This document shows, one piece after another, positions 1 to 14,500 of a stretch of 64,000 nucleotides of DNA. The stretch's first letter is position 1, and each line of letters starts with the position of its first letter. The notes under the pieces are model-generated. The model did no database searches and had not been told where the DNA came from. It saw only the letters and a list, made by a program, of their open reading frames with translations. Made by a program: the position numbers and the translations under genes. The stretch is taken from NCBI RefSeq assembly GCF_015832195.1, contig NC_052027.1:4790649-4854648 (forward strand), read 5' to 3'. Source of the DNA: Motacilla alba alba (Eukaryota > Chordata > Aves > Passeriformes > Motacillidae).

Positions 1-961
1 AAAAGGTGAAGAAGACAGCAAAATTAATATTTTTACTATGATGAAATCAGGATTTGAGAAAATATCCCTGAAGAGTGCTGGGTGAAAAGCATGAGATTAT
101 TTTGATCCAAAGGAAAAAAGATTCTGGAGTCCAGGAACATTTACAACTTAGTGTTGGAACTTAAGACATGTTTTTAATGACACCTTTTTCAAAGCAGCCC
201 ATTGATTTATGATTTTGAATAAGCTAAGAGCTAAGACCTGAATTTCAGGTAAGATTTTACAGTCTTAAATCAGCAAAACCAATACAGCAGTGACCAGACC
301 ATTCTCCTGCTCTGAGACATATCTGTAGCACTCAACTGGACTGCAGTGATGCCTTCAGAATTAATGTGTGGAAAGGATTTGAAGGATTATTTGGAGTTCA
401 GTGTTATGTACAAACTGAGGCCAGGAAATGCAGATAAATCATAGATAAAACAATGAGGTTCCTTCAGGAGTGTTTTTATCACTCATTCTTTGATTTAATT
501 ATTTGCCTGATTCCAGAACACAACCCAGAAACCACTTTTGATGGAAGCTGTTCCCTAAGCAGCAGGAATTGTGCATGATTTTGATGTATTGATTAAACTG
601 CCACTGAATGATTTGAGATGAAGATTGAATACACTGAAGGTAATAAGATATGATTGAAGCTGAGCCCTTCCATGGATTAGAATGGACAGCTTTTTCTGCC
701 ACACTGCTCTCGTTTATCAGAACACCAATAATGTTTATTACTTTAAGAGTTACAGCTCGCTGGTTAGATTTAGACAAAACTGAAGCTGCATGGGCTCAGC
801 AAACCTCTTTAATCTGAGATATTTAAAGCTGCTGGGCAAGGCAAAGTGTATGAAAACTGCAAGAAAGAAAATCAGCTACTGAGATAACTCTGAAACTGCA
901 GACACCAGGGCAGAGACAGCAGGTTCATTCTGGACCAGCTAATCCCAAACTGGGGTACATG

Positions 962-1024
962 TCCTTCAGTCTCACCTACCACTCCTTCAGACTCAGCTGC
1001 CAGTCCTTCAGTCTCACCTGCCAG
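962..1024. repeat. 21-bp tandem repeat, three copies
   Basis: Units at 962-982, 983-1003 and 1004-1024 begin TCCTTCAG and end in CTACCAC or CTGCCAG, with a few mismatches. A degenerate fourth copy may follow (TCCATCTGCCACC). Confidence 0.85.
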
Positions 1025-1198
1025 TCCATCTGCCACCTCTGCACCCATGCACCTGGAGCATCTTCACAGCATTGGACAGACAAGTCCCAGTTCCCCTAAA
1101 ACTTGTATTTCCTGTAGAGGGCCAGAGGGAGGTGGAGGTTTGTGTCTCTAAAGCATCTGAAAACTCACAGAAAGAGTCATGAGCTGCAAGGAAGGCTC

Positions 1199-1220
1199 TT
1201 TTTTTTTTTTTTTTTTTTTT
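1199..1220. repeat. T22 homopolymer
   Basis: An uninterrupted run of 22 T. On the minus strand it is a poly(A) run, but no AATAAA precedes it there, so I do not call a retrocopy. Confidence 0.95.
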
Positions 1221-3946
1221 CTGAAAGTGTGAGGGGAGTTATCTGAAAATATGCTGGGTTTAAATTTCCTGCGCTCTTTTTCTTCCTCCTGTGAAGTCTT
1301 CCTGACAACCTTCCCTGTCTGATTTCAGCAGATCCCCACAACCCCAATTCTGAGCACTCTTTCAACTAATTACACAGCTCCTCTCTCAATAATGTAATCT
1401 CCGTTAATAATTTATAAAATATGTTTGAGTCATCAGACCAAAGAGGTCGTACAAAGATAGTGACTGTGAAATGGAAAATGTGTTGCTCAGTTGCTTAATG
1501 AATTGCAGATGCATGCTCATCACTTGGAAAAACCGAAGTACATCACATTTTGGGGGACAATAGAGCCTTGAAGTGGATTATGGATTTATGATCACAAGCA
1601 AAGCTACAGCATAAAAAAAATATTGTCATTACCTAAATATGCAAATATTCCAAGTATTCAGTATGCAAGAGGAAATGTCTGCTCTTACAAGCTATTTGCA
1701 AACTAATGAAAATGAACTTTTCTGCATTATATGATCATGGAGCATGTAAAGAGCAATTTGTACTTCACTGGGGATACTGTGGATGCCTGATCTCAGGGTC
1801 TGTTTTATCAGCCCTGCTGGCTGTGCCAGGGCTCAGCAGCCCTGTGTGATTTGCAGAGTGCATGTTTAGTCCCACCCTGAGCTGTGCTGCCCCTGGCAAA
1901 GAGATAAGTGAATATATGAAGATTTCTGGCAGAAGGCAGCATTTTCAGTGAGTCTCGGGGGAATTTTAAAGGTAGCATTCCCTTCCACAGCCGAACTGTT
2001 TGCACTGATGAGCTGTCCCTGTTTTGTAGCTAGTGTGCAGGGTAAAGCTGTGGTTTGAAGTCTGTCTGTCTCTGAGGATGCTGAACACACACCTTGTGTG
2101 TCTCTGCTGTCCAGCACGGTCAGCCAAGGACAGGGATGTGAACCAGGAGGTCCTCAGCTTGTTCAGCTCTGTCTAAATTGCTCCAAACACACACCCTTGT
2201 TAGTCATGCCAGGTGATCAGGCAGCAAATCTGGCTTTATCATGGTCCTGTTCTGCTCACTGGAGAGTGAAGAGAAAAGCACAGCCCCTGTGCTGGGATTT
2301 GAGGATGAGCAGTTTCATGGAGGCTGAACCTGCTGGGTGCCCTCCCAGGGACAGAGCTTCCATCCATCTGGATGAACAAAGCTTTAGGGACACAACTTCA
2401 CATTATGGAGCATCAAAACGAAACATCATCTGTCTTACAGGGCTGTGATTTATTTAAATTTCTCACCGAAGCATTACACCATCAAAGTCACAAACACAGA
2501 AAGCCCCATCGACTGAGGCACTTGGGTGTGTGGGAGGGAGACAGCCACCAAGAGGCTCAGGTGGTCACTGATAAACCATGCTTGGCTTTTGGGGAGAAAT
2601 CACAGGTTTTCCAATGCTACTCTTTTGTCGCAATAGGACGTGAAATAAACCGACGCACGCAAGGTAAGAAGAAGGGAAGTCTGTTTCTGACTCCATTATA
2701 TAAAGACTTCCAGAAGCGACAGTGGATCGGAGGATGAAATTGCCACCTCTCCAATGACACTGGACAAACCAACAGTCCATCAAATTTCTCCTCCTCCAGA
2801 AAGGAATGCAAAACCAATAATTATTTACATAAAAGTACATGAGAAACCCCATTACAAAAATGTAAACATCAGAAGGCTTAGAAGAACTTTGAAGATCAGG
2901 GCGACAGCTCTTTGCCACGAGCAAAACCCACTCCCTGTTTGCATCAGTGAAGGAATTTCTACCTCTTAAACCTGTACAGGGACCTTATAGCAAAACCACA
3001 AGAAGGGCAGCACAGGTTTGGGCCATCTCCACCAGCTTTGGTGTCTTCCAAAACCACACTGGCCTTTGCTGGTGATGAGCATCCTGGCAGGAGCAGCTCT
3101 GCCCTGTAAGACAGAGGTTCGATCATTTGGGATGAGCATTTGCCACACACCCACAGACCCCACTCAGAGCTTCTTAGAGCTCCCCAGGCAACGCTGTCTG
3201 GCTTCACGGCTGTTAATTACTCACGTCTACTGTTAATTAGCTGTCTGCAGCCACTCCTGCCCGGCGGTGACAGCCTGGGAGCCTCTCCCCATGGGCTTTG
3301 TTCCCCAGCCCTCCCGGCTCCCCCTCCCCAGCTCCCAGGCAGAACATTTCATTTTAGTCACGGTGCCAGAGGCCAGGCCCCTGAGGACCTTTGAAATTAA
3401 ACACTGTATGAAGTACAGTGTGGGGAAGAGGGAGGAGAAAGGGGCGATTTCAGCTCCTCAAGCATGCAAGTCGAGAGCTTTTGTGATGTCTCTCAAAGTA
3501 TTTTTTTTTTCAACCAGCCACAAATCATGTCCTTGGCTGTCCAAGGGAACCTGTCTATATGATGGAAATTTCCACACTTGCCTTGCTTTCTTTCTTGCCC
3601 TTTATTGTGGCTTTGCTGCCTTCAAGACATTGTAAACAATTTAATTTTTACAGAAATAAAGAGCTTTTTTTTTGTTGCAGAAAAAGAAATTCATCCCTGA
3701 TTTGCTAAGTTTAGAAACACAACATCCAGAGTAAATTCTCCTCTTGATATTTGCAGTTACTGGGAAGCAGAAGTTCATTCAAAGATTTGGTGATTGAAGA
3801 CTCATCACATGCTTTTCAGCAAAAAAGGTTCATCACAGGACACATTTCCTAGAGGCATTAAGTCTGAATTATATTTCTTTTGTTAGGATGTTAAACAAAA
3901 GTAAGTGGTTTGGAATTTCAGCTAACAGCTGTGAAATAACCTGAGC

Positions 3947-3961
3947 AAAAAAAAAAAAAAA
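3947..3961. repeat. A-rich homopolymer
   Basis: A run of about 15 A following GAGC, without a preceding polyadenylation signal on the + strand. Confidence 0.9.
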
Positions 3962-6900
3962 TTAACTGGGAATAATTTATTCATCCCTTTCCACCTGCAA
4001 ATTGCCTGACAACAGGTTGAGTTCTTACCCAAATGTTATGGTGATTGTTAAAACATCACAAAATTATTTCCACAAATGTTTCTTGCTTGGTAATTTCCTG
4101 GTGACCCAGTCACTGCAGACATTTGACATTTGAAATTCAAATTCCAAGCCCTTCTGAGGGGATACACAGATGGCAGGAGCAGACCTCTGCTCTGCTGGCT
4201 GAGCACACCTCAGGTTCCTGCTGCAGTTGTCCTGATGGAACCCTAACCATTCCAAAGGAATCCAGCTGATGTTGCCGGTATGTACACTGCTGTCCCTCTC
4301 CAAATTCGGCACTTCTGGTCCTAAATTATTCTGTGTTTTATGACTTTTGTTCCTACGAGGCCTAAATGAACTCCTTTTACAACAGCTTTTCATTTGCCCT
4401 CTCCCAGATTTTCCATCACTGCCTCTTAAAGCAGAGCAGGTCCACAGTGTTTCTTGTGCTCTCCACACCCCAGAGCTCCTTGTCCCCTGTCACTGAATGT
4501 ATCTGCTTCCCCATGTGTGTAGGCTGGAGTGTTTAGGTGTCACTTACAGGCTGAGTGAGGTTCAGAAAGTCACTGATCCAAATGTGTGGTGTTTGGAGGG
4601 CTGGGAATTGCAGGGGCAATCCCTGCTCCACGAGAAACGGCACAGAGAGGATTTTTAGGGCTCCTTGGGATGAGTAACAACAGCATACCCCAACATCCTG
4701 CTTCCCTTTGCAGTGTAGGGGCGGAAGATCTTTTAGCCAGCTCCTAAATCACCACTTTTGAGCCAGCCCAAAGGCTGCTGATGCACCCTGAGGCGCTGTG
4801 TGGCACTTGTGGGTTTCTCTGGGTCTGGACTGAAGGCACTTGAGAGGGTAGCTCATGTTCGGGCTCAGGTGTTCATTATTCTTATCAGTAGAACAGTCTC
4901 ACAACTGAGAGTTGGGCAGCTTTGCATTAGAAGGCACAAAATGGCCAACAATCTCTTGCTACAAGGTCTTTTAAGACTAAACCATCCAATTAAGAACTGA
5001 CACTTAGATTATTTTCCCTTTTAACCCAATAACTGATCCCTCAAAGCCTGCAATGCAGACTGTTCTGCCCAATTGCAAAATGCCACCCAAACCCATGAAG
5101 AAGGAGGAAGAAGAAGCATGAAGAAGAAATTCAGGATGACACCCTGTGCCCTCCAGCTGCCATCCACAACATACTAAAAATCCCAAAACCTAAATTTCTC
5201 ACCAAGTGATGCACCTACACTGCTCTCTGTAATCTATTTCACACTTTTGTGGAGTCCAGTCTATCTTGAAGTCTAGGAAACTTTCTCCATGAATGAGGGT
5301 CAAAGTCAGTGCTCCCCTGGGGGTCAGGGCACCCCAGAGCAGACAGAGAAATATTCCCCGTGCCCTGGGTTTCCACAGTGCTGTGTTAGCAGGCACAGCC
5401 TCCCAGGAGCTGGCTCGTGAGCAGCCTGCAGCAGGGGGACACTGGGGGGCTGCAGAGGTGACCTAGCAACGAATCAGAGACATTCCCTGGTGACAAACGT
5501 GAGGATGTAAAACACCTTTACTATCTGCAGAGCCAAGTGAGAGGGGAGAGCAGGGACTCATATCTCTGCAGCTGTGTGCTAAATGAATTACAGGGGAGAG
5601 TGAGGGAATAACACTGGAATTAAAAGGCTTTAAGAAAAGATGGAAAGTGGCAGCTGAGCCAGGAAGGCAGGATGGAAGTGGAGGGGTGTTTACATCAGCC
5701 AGCAAAGCATGGGGGATGCTGAGAGCAGGAGGGCTCCTCAATGCCATGAAGAACTGCTCTGTGGAGGAAAGATAGCAGCACAGCAGAGGCCATACTGGGG
5801 ATTCCTGCAGGAATGCTTTCCAAGGAGGTGGGGGAGAAACACAGAGATGTTTCTCTGCTATAAGGTAACCTAACTCCAATGTTTTTAGTGGAGTTGTGCC
5901 ATGATTCAGCCTGCTGCCCCTGGGCTGCTGTCAGTGCTGGTGCAGGAGGAGGGAGATGCTGCAGCTCAGTTCCCAGCACAGGCAGGGACATCAGCAGCTT
6001 TGGTCTGACTGGTTTAGTTCAAACTTTGGAAGGTATGGAAATACCAACCTGCTTCAATCTCAGTAATTCATGGAATTATTAGCACAGCTGGATGGCACAA
6101 GTGTCCTGGCAGCTGCCTCAGCAGGCACTGAGGGTGCCTGGCTTGCCTGACATCCGCCCCAGAGATTATTTAAATAAATTAATGGATTGAGCTGGATTGT
6201 GCTGATCCCTTTATATTGGCATTGTGGGCCATCAGCTGTCAACAAAGGGAAATCTTAACAACGTATTTAAGGTGCTTTGATTTTGTGGGTACAGCTGTCA
6301 ACAGCACTAAAAAAACACCTTCTGTCACAAAATTAGAAAATTGCGCCCCAGGAAACAAAATGTTCAAAGGCCATAACAACCATTCCAAACTTTCCAGTGT
6401 GGGCTTAGCACTTATCTATTTCAGGAGTGAGGGGAGAGGTCAGGGGGCAAAACTAATGAGAAAAGGGTGCTGCATGGGTTAATCTTGCATGGAGGGGCAA
6501 GGGGATGGTAGAGGAGATGCCCATTCCAGGAAGGAATTGAGAGTGGACATCCCCTGGGACCAGGGGTTAAGGCAGGAGTGGGTGCAGGGACCTGCACTGA
6601 CATCTGAACACAACATGAAAAATCACCTCTTGCAGAACCACTTGGCAAGTGGCTGGGGAAGCTCAGCTGTGCGAGCCAATTTGAGCTCAATCAGTCTGTA
6701 AGAAATGGAGAGATAAATCAACACAATAAAACACAGTGCAGAAAACCTGGAGGCTCTTGGGGCATTGGATCATTTGGCATACTGGGCTCTGCTGGCACTC
6801 CTGGAGCCACTGAGGGTGTGCAATACAAGCAGCTGTGGAGAGTGGCTCCCAGGAATGGGAAATCCTGAACAACCAGATGAATCTATCCCACATTAAACCT

Positions 6901-9219
6901 TTCTTTGTTGCCTGAAATGAGGTGAATTTTCCCTGCATGGACTTATTTACAGCACTGCTGTGCCATTTGACAGCATTGTTTCCACTCTGCTGGTCCCTGT
7001 CAGAATGCCCCAGGAGCATCTGAAACATAAAAATAAGGAGCACCCTCATCTCCCAGCAAACACAGACAGAGCTGGCCTGTGGTAGGGCAGGAAATTAAAA
7101 AATTCACTTTGTCATCTTCCAAGTGTGGCACGACCTCTGCATCATGGGAAGAAATCTACCCCATAAGGTTAAATCACTGCTTATCTACTTAATGTCAATC
7201 AGACATTAAGCAGATTGACCGGGAGAGTCGATTTATTTATTTTTAAATGAGAACCCAAACAACTTAATACTCCTTCTTGACTTAATCTGCTGGCGGGCCG
7301 GGTATCCAATTTATTGTGTTTGCTTGTTTGTTTATGCCTCTCTTGGCCTGCTGGTTCCTGTGGGAGTGGATGTTCTGTAACTGGGCTGTTGTGGCAATGG
7401 ACGAAACCCACCCAGAGATTACCCTTGCTCTGTAGCCCTCTGCATTGGCTGCCCTGATTTTAGCAGCAATTTTTAAACACAGGCTCCTGTGGATTATCCA
7501 CTTGCTCTGGTGAATGCAAATCAAGTTGCAGTTATGTTCAAGATACAACAATTTCCATATCTGGAGAGTGAACAATTATTAATGGGGAAAAAGTAGCAAA
7601 GTGGCACACGGGTGAAGAACACTGGATTTGGGAACCTTTTATGGCTTAAGAAAGCAGGAAATGTAGATCTAAGATGGCATTCACTAAACACAACCCAAAC
7701 TGTTCTGATGCTTTCACATGAACTTGTCATTTTCCAAACTGTAACATGTTATGTATACCTAAGAATTAAAGCTGATTTAATACAACTGTCGCCCTGAAAT
7801 GAAGGACAGTGAGTCACCACCTCACTTTTAGTCCTTTGATCCAGGTTCCTTCCATGATGGGTGCAGATAAAGGAGGTTAAAGAGGAACCAGCAAAGAACT
7901 GGTGACAATTTAATCACTGTGGTGATTACCAGGTGGTAATTAAAGGCTTGCTGCTGTGAGATCCTTTTGTACCTTCCCAGACAAATTTTATACTGGTAGC
8001 AGATAAAGTTTTCTGAATTTGCAGGGTGGGATTTACAAAATTTACAATTTACAGGTGTAGGAACCCAGGTAACTCAAGTTTTAATGAGGCAGATGCTTGT
8101 GGATAATTCCTGGATGCCCTGACACGTTGTGGTCCAATCACAGATTTTGTTTACACAGCATAAAGTGTACAGGTGTAAATGCAGACATAAAAATCCATCA
8201 AAACCAGTCTTCTGTGCTAACTTGCACAAGCCAGAAAACAACAAAAACTTCCCTCTGGCTTTAAGCACTCTTCTCAATTGCAGAAAGAGAAGAAAAGAAG
8301 GCTGACTGACTCAAGTGGCCTCACTGTGATGCCTCCCAGCTCTGTGAAGCACTTACAGTGCCCTCAAGTCAGAGGTTAAGAATCAGAGCCGGCTTTAAGG
8401 TTTTTGCCTGATGCAGTCTCCTGTCCCCCTGCCTTTCCCATACACAGACACCTTCTGTATTGTCCAAATCCTCCCTGCCAAGCACTGTTCTGACCTCTTC
8501 TGTCAACCTGCTGGACCTGGGGATGCCTACACTGTCATGAAGCAGAGATGAATAACTGCAGAAAGTGCAGACTTTATTCCTGCTGTGGAAGGGGATTTAA
8601 AATCCCAGTATGAAATCATACAGAAGCGGTTTAAAGGGTCTCTGGCAGAGCTCTGATTAGCCTTAACCTCCCTGAGCAGCCCCACCCAGTGCTCCACCCA
8701 TTCCCATGGGCCAGGAGCCCATTTAAACTCTGCCAGGACTGTTTCACTTTTCAGTCATGTTGGAGGAGCAAAGCTGTGTCTGGAGTCTGCCCCAGGGAAC
8801 CAGCCCCTTGGTTGACCATGGTTCCATATCCTCTCTGAATTTGCTTCCTGAGCTCCAGCTGTGGCCCTGCCCTGTTCAGGTACCCAAGGGCAGAGCCTTG
8901 GCTGGCAGCATCCCTGCTGCTGTGGTGTGATGCTCTGCACCATCCTCAGGGACCTGCTGGCCCTCTCTGCTCCTTGATGTTCTCTTTGCCAAAGGTAAGA
9001 TCACCTGTACCATGTTCTTCCATGATAAGCACTTTCCTAATTTATTCTTTAGCCTCTGTAGAGAGTTTTTGCCACCACTGCAGTGCAGAAATTAAATTTC
9101 CATTGTGTCTCCCTGATGCACCGTCTGGAGCTCAGCTTCTTTGGCAAGCCTTGTTTTTTTTGTTGAGGTTGTGTGGGTGGGATTTGATTCAGAGGATAAA
9201 CATGCTGCTGAAGTGTGGC

Positions 9220-9310
9220 TTATGGGAGCTTTACCATAGTAATTTCTACTGGGATTTTTTGGGGGAGTTATGGGAGCTTTACCATAGTAATTTTTACTGG
9301 GTTTTTTTTA
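9220..9310. repeat. 48-bp tandem duplication
   Basis: TTATGGGAGCTTTACCATAG occurs at 9220 and again at 9268, followed by AATTTYTACTGGG and a T-rich tail in both. The two units are nearly identical, which indicates a recent duplication. It creates a repeated peptide in an open + frame, but the frame has no other support as a gene. Confidence 0.9.
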
Positions 9311-11454
9311 CACTTTATGTGTGGCTTTATCTTCATGGAGCCACATGACAGAGTCATGGAATCACAGCTGAGCTGCATGATGGACATGTCTGTGGGCTCC
9401 GTCCCTTGATATGTGGAGGGGCTGAGACTGTGTGTGAGTGTAATTGTACAGTTCACTCATTCACCAGAAGTCATTTCAGAGTAGCCCTGAAGAGCACTCT
9501 GGAGGCTGGGAGAGCTGATGGAAGGTCAGCAAGTTCATTTTCAATGGGTCACAGTCTGAGCTAGGTTGCATTACTGAAGAGACAGAGCAAATCTCATGGG
9601 CTCAATGTCATTATTTCTCCTTGACACCCCCATAACAAAACCCTTTGGAGCAGTTTCAGCTCTTATGATCAAATAAACAGGATCCAACAAGCAGGACTGT
9701 GTTTGTCAGAATTATGTCCATTGACCTCTGGTAATATTTTTAGCTGGTTAAATGCCTCTAGTGTTATGCTGGTTTTCATCTTAATGTGTCTTCCTAGACT
9801 GGCTGGTGGAAAGGCAAAACAAAAGCCCTCACATAAACCCTCCATGTAGCCATCAAGATGTGTCTGGCACCCAGCAGAGTGGCTGTGCTTCTGGTTTATG
9901 GCTGGCCAATGTGCCTGGAGATACAAGTTCAACTGTCCCATCTATAAAAGCCTTAAGCTCTGTCTCTGATATATGAAAGCCAAAATAAGGGTAAAACAAT
10001 TCTTTTCTTGAAGCATCAGGAAAAACCTGACAGCCCTTCCCTGGTGATCAGACAAAATCCCAGGACAATAAAGTGGTGGAGAACAGGGCTGTGCACATTT
10101 TAAAATATTCCGTAGGAAGAGAAGTTAAGAGGTGAAGTGCTGAGGGCATAAACAGCATTTTGGAAGCACCTTTTCTGCCCTGCATCCCAGAACCAGCTCT
10201 GGGGCTGTGCGTAGTGGCTGTCCCTGCATCCTGCCCTGCCTATCCTTGAGAGCTGAGCCTGCAGCCCACCAGACTGTCCTTTTATGAGCCTCCTCTACTG
10301 CTGTGGTCCATGCTGAGGGTGATTGATCTTTGGGTCTCAGGTGATGCTCACAATATGAAGCTTAGCAAGGACTGAAAAGGAAACTAAGTGAAGTCCTGGA
10401 GGTATTTTGGGCTGGAGACACACAGAGGGAATCTGTGTGGGAGAATGGATTTGTGAGGTGGAGAGGGACTCGGGAGGGCAGCTTTTTGGCTTGTCAGACT
10501 CCTCCCCTTTCTCACTCTTGGCTATTTCCATTTATAAAGCAATAAGGGAAGCTGCTAATACTGATGTATAATGCTAGTAATGTGCTTCTGGATCTCCTGA
10601 GGAGACAATGAGTAGTCCTTTTTTTTTAATACATGGTGATGTCTCTAGATCCCCTTGGCACTAGAAGGCCAGCTTTATCCACTGTTTGGATATGGAACAA
10701 ATTGGGGAATTGTTTTTTAAGTGTATCTTTTAAAAAACCTAATAAATACTTCAAATCATTCTGAGTGCACAGGTTTATCAGGAATATCAGTGTAAAATCT
10801 TTTTGCCATTTAGAAATAAGTACACAGAGCTGCAGAGGAATGCTCAGAAGCAGAATCTCAGGAAATGCTGGATGCAATGCTGTGGTGGGGGGAATGCAGG
10901 GTGGCTGGACTGACAGGCTGTAACGAGCCACTTTGTGTTTCTTTCCCTTTGGTAACCTGCCTTTAATTCTATGGAAACAGGAATAGGATTGCTGAATAAT
11001 GAAGTGGGAGAAATGCAAGAAAAGCCCAGCAGATTGTGCTGTCAGCCATCAGAAAAAGCATCATTTCTGTCAGAACAGTTTAGTGATAACAGGAGCAACA
11101 CCCATGCCTCCCATGAGGGGATTACTGCTGAACATGGGGTGGAGGTCTCTGAGAGCATGTGTAGGACCTGGCTGTGTTTCTTGTCCTTTTCTCCTGTTGA
11201 ACTATGTTTTGTTGAAAAACACTGGAAAAATTGGGAGCCTAGACATCTAAACTTTGGGAAATTCTTTGTGTCCTTCTGCAGAGCTTATCTGCAGTCTCTG
11301 AGCTCAGCTGCTCTCAATTCTGTGTGTAGGAGACAGGATCTCGTTTGCAATACAAACAGACAAAACGGGGAGATGGAACAGGTTATGGAAAGCTGAAAGA
11401 ATGGAGGTGCAGGGTGATGGCATGGGTAAAGCTCAGGCTCACTTAGTCAATTTT

Positions 11455-11585
11455 CATAGAATCACAGAAGGGTTTGGCTGGAAGGGAGATGAAAGATCCA
11501 CTCATTCCACCCCCTGCCCTGGGCAGGGACACCTTTCTCTAGACCAGGATGCTCAGAGCTCCATCCAGCCTGGTCTTGACATTTT
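11455..11585 (-). mobile_element. CR1-type LINE fragment, reverse orientation
   Basis: The + strand begins CATAGAATCACAGAAGGGTT, the complement of the CR1 terminal repeat and 3' end, and continues with CCCTGGGCAGGGACACCTTT and CTCTAGACCAGGATGCTCAG, diagnostic CR1 words. The copy is about 130 bp, so it is heavily 5'-truncated. Divergence is moderate. Confidence 0.88.
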
Positions 11586-14500
11586 AGGTCCTTAATTTTA
11601 GGTCCTTAAAGTTGAGTGAAGGCCAGAAAAGACCATCACAAGTCTCTCTGTAACATGGGAGACTAAAACTGGCAGTGGGAGCTCGGGTGTGTCAGACTGG
11701 TAGGAGAGAGCAAATTACCAGGACTAATGGTATTTACAGTCATTACCAATTCTAATTGCCTTTATAGTATTTGAGAAGAATATCTGTGAACAGAGCCACA
11801 CTTAAATGAAAAATAAAGATTGTGCAGCAATATTGAAGGCATAATTAGCAACCTTATTTTTTCCCATGTTTAGGTAATGCATTTATGTAGTTTAATATGT
11901 TAGAATGACATCAATGTAGGTAAATTAAGGCAAAGGGTAACTCAAATTATTTTAATGCATTGAATTTATAATTTAATATATGTGAGTTTGACCAAGGAGT
12001 TTTTTAAAGCACCAAAAGGAAACAGTCAGGAAAATGTGGTTAATTATTGTGGACAATACACAAAAACCTACACCTGAAAACAGAGCAGGAGTTGTATAAT
12101 GGTGCAGGCATAGAGGAAGACACTTCAGCTGTGCCAGGCTCTGTCAACCTGGCTGGTGCAAATATCAGGAGTGCACTGGTGCCCCAGTGAAAGCTGAGAT
12201 TAAGCATCTAACAAATGTGTTTGCTGAATATGGACCTTGGACCTGAATCATGACATCTAAAGTTGGCTTTACAAAGAGCTTCTCAGGACTTGGAGCTGCT
12301 GGTGTATTTTTATAACACCACTTTGTGTGCTTTGGCAGTTAAGGTAAATGACATCATTTTGCTCTATCTTTCTGCATTTTATTTACCTCATTTCCTGTTC
12401 TAAAAATACACAAATTTGACTACTCAGTGATATGAATCTGAAAACAGAGAAAAGCCAGCAACCCCTTGTCTCCTACGATGTTCACTTAAACCACATCACA
12501 CCCCACAAACAGATTCTGCTTGCAAAAGGTCTTGATGAGGAACAGACCCGAGGGTATTATAGAGAAGCAGAGGAAATCCCCTCCCATCCTTCCTCCTTTC
12601 CTTTAATCTCCTTTTGTTGTGGAGGGAGGGTTGTGCTCAGGAGTGACCAGGCTGTCATCCTCACTGAGCTCTGCACAGCCACCTGAAGCTCTCACTCCAG
12701 TCCTGGGGGCAGACAAATGGGAAATCAGTTTGCACAAGTGGAACTAAGACTTGCTGACCAGCTCAGCAGACCTGTTCTGAAAGGCAGGGAGAGAAAAACC
12801 TTATAACTGGAAAAACGTCTTAGATCAGAGCATCCAAATTTTTATTAGGCCTGAACAGCTTTTAGGATCTTCACATTCTGGTTTAGATTTGTAGTACAAC
12901 AGGTGGCTTGTGGCATTCTTGTAGCTCCTGTGAGGTGGCTGTGGGAATTTGGAGCTGACCACTGTCTATTTTGAGTTGTTTCTAACATATTTTGTGCCCA
13001 TACTGTAAAGGTTTATGAACGTATTTGAAATGCCACCACTTGGATCCCATATCCCATCCAAGCTGTTTGCTCTCATCCTCTTCTGGAGGTTTGTGCTCCA
13101 TCTCAGGTGTGCAGCTCCAGCTTGTGAGTGCTCATCTTGATGTTAGGATAAAATCAGCCAACTTAGCTGAAATCAGCACTAAAAGCATTTGGAGCTAAGC
13201 AATATGATTTTGTCTGCGAGTATATTCCGGTTTTTTAGTTGGGCTGCAAAGAGGAGCCTCCAGTCATGGCAAGTGGTTTACTGCTGGAGTGATTATAATC
13301 TTTTTCCAGCTCCAGAGGAACATGAAAGATAATTTTTGGTGTCAGAAAAACAGCAATTCTTCCTCCTACATCCTCCAAAAACTGGATACCTGCTGGCTGA
13401 ACGTTGGCTGTGCAGAGGCCATGAAATACAGCAAGTTTGTGCCTCACCATCCCTCAAGTGATTCCTCACTTTAGGATCTGTGTATGTCTGTGCCAGGCTA
13501 CATAAACAGCTTGTCTTTACTGGGGTCTCCCAGAAGAATGCTGTGATGGGTTGGACTAGCTGTTCATTTAGCCGGGCATTGCAGTGTTCATCCTAAATAA
13601 TAAATGATACCCACTCTGGCAGTTTGTACAGATTAGCAGCAGTGGAGGATCTCAGCAGAGAGGCAAAGTACCTTTTAAAACATTAATATTCCTTCCTTGC
13701 TGTAAAGGGATTTTGGAAAGAGGTATGGTCAGAGCTGGGTCTGCCTTTCACATAAGGAAGGTAGCATCAATTCAGCCATTTTTCCCAATCCGACCCATGT
13801 CCATAACCTTTAGAGATTTACTTAGGGAGTTGATATCCAAAAAAAATAATGTTTCAGGGCTAGGAACGCAGGGATTCTCTTTCAGGCTGCAAATCCTCAG
13901 GAAACAGATACGTGCATGTGTTGACTAATAGTGCTGCAAAGCATTCAGTCTCTGGAGTTTTGAACTCTGTAAATAGCTGTTGGACAAGGAAGGCAAAAGG
14001 ACTTTGTTGTTGAGTCTCACTTTGAGTTTTGCTCCCCGTTACGGACCAGAAATGGAATTTCTCTCCAAACCTGAGGCATCTGTTGTGAGCTGTAGTCTGA
14101 GCTAGCTTGGTTGAGAGTAGAAGAAATTCTGTGCCTGGCTGTGAGGCCCCAGGCAAAGCACATCTTCAGGTTTCTCTCTCTGTCCTTCACGTCCCTGTCT
14201 CTCTGAGCTGTTGCAGGTTTATCAGACACCTCCCACAGCGAGGCCCTGGTGTGGGTTGGTGTCTCAGGGTGAAGTGCAAAGCCAGCAGAGGTTACTCAGC
14301 TGGAGAATTTTTGCCCTGCATTCCTTCATCAATCACACTGGAAGGTCTTCTCTGCTGTTGTGCACTGCTATCACTCATTTTCTACATGTATTTTGTTCAG
14401 GTGCAGCAGCAGTATTTTCTACAAGCTCTTGATTTTATTATAATACAGCTATAAACCAGATAAAGAGCGTTTATTTCAGCCACTATAAATATTGGCTGAC

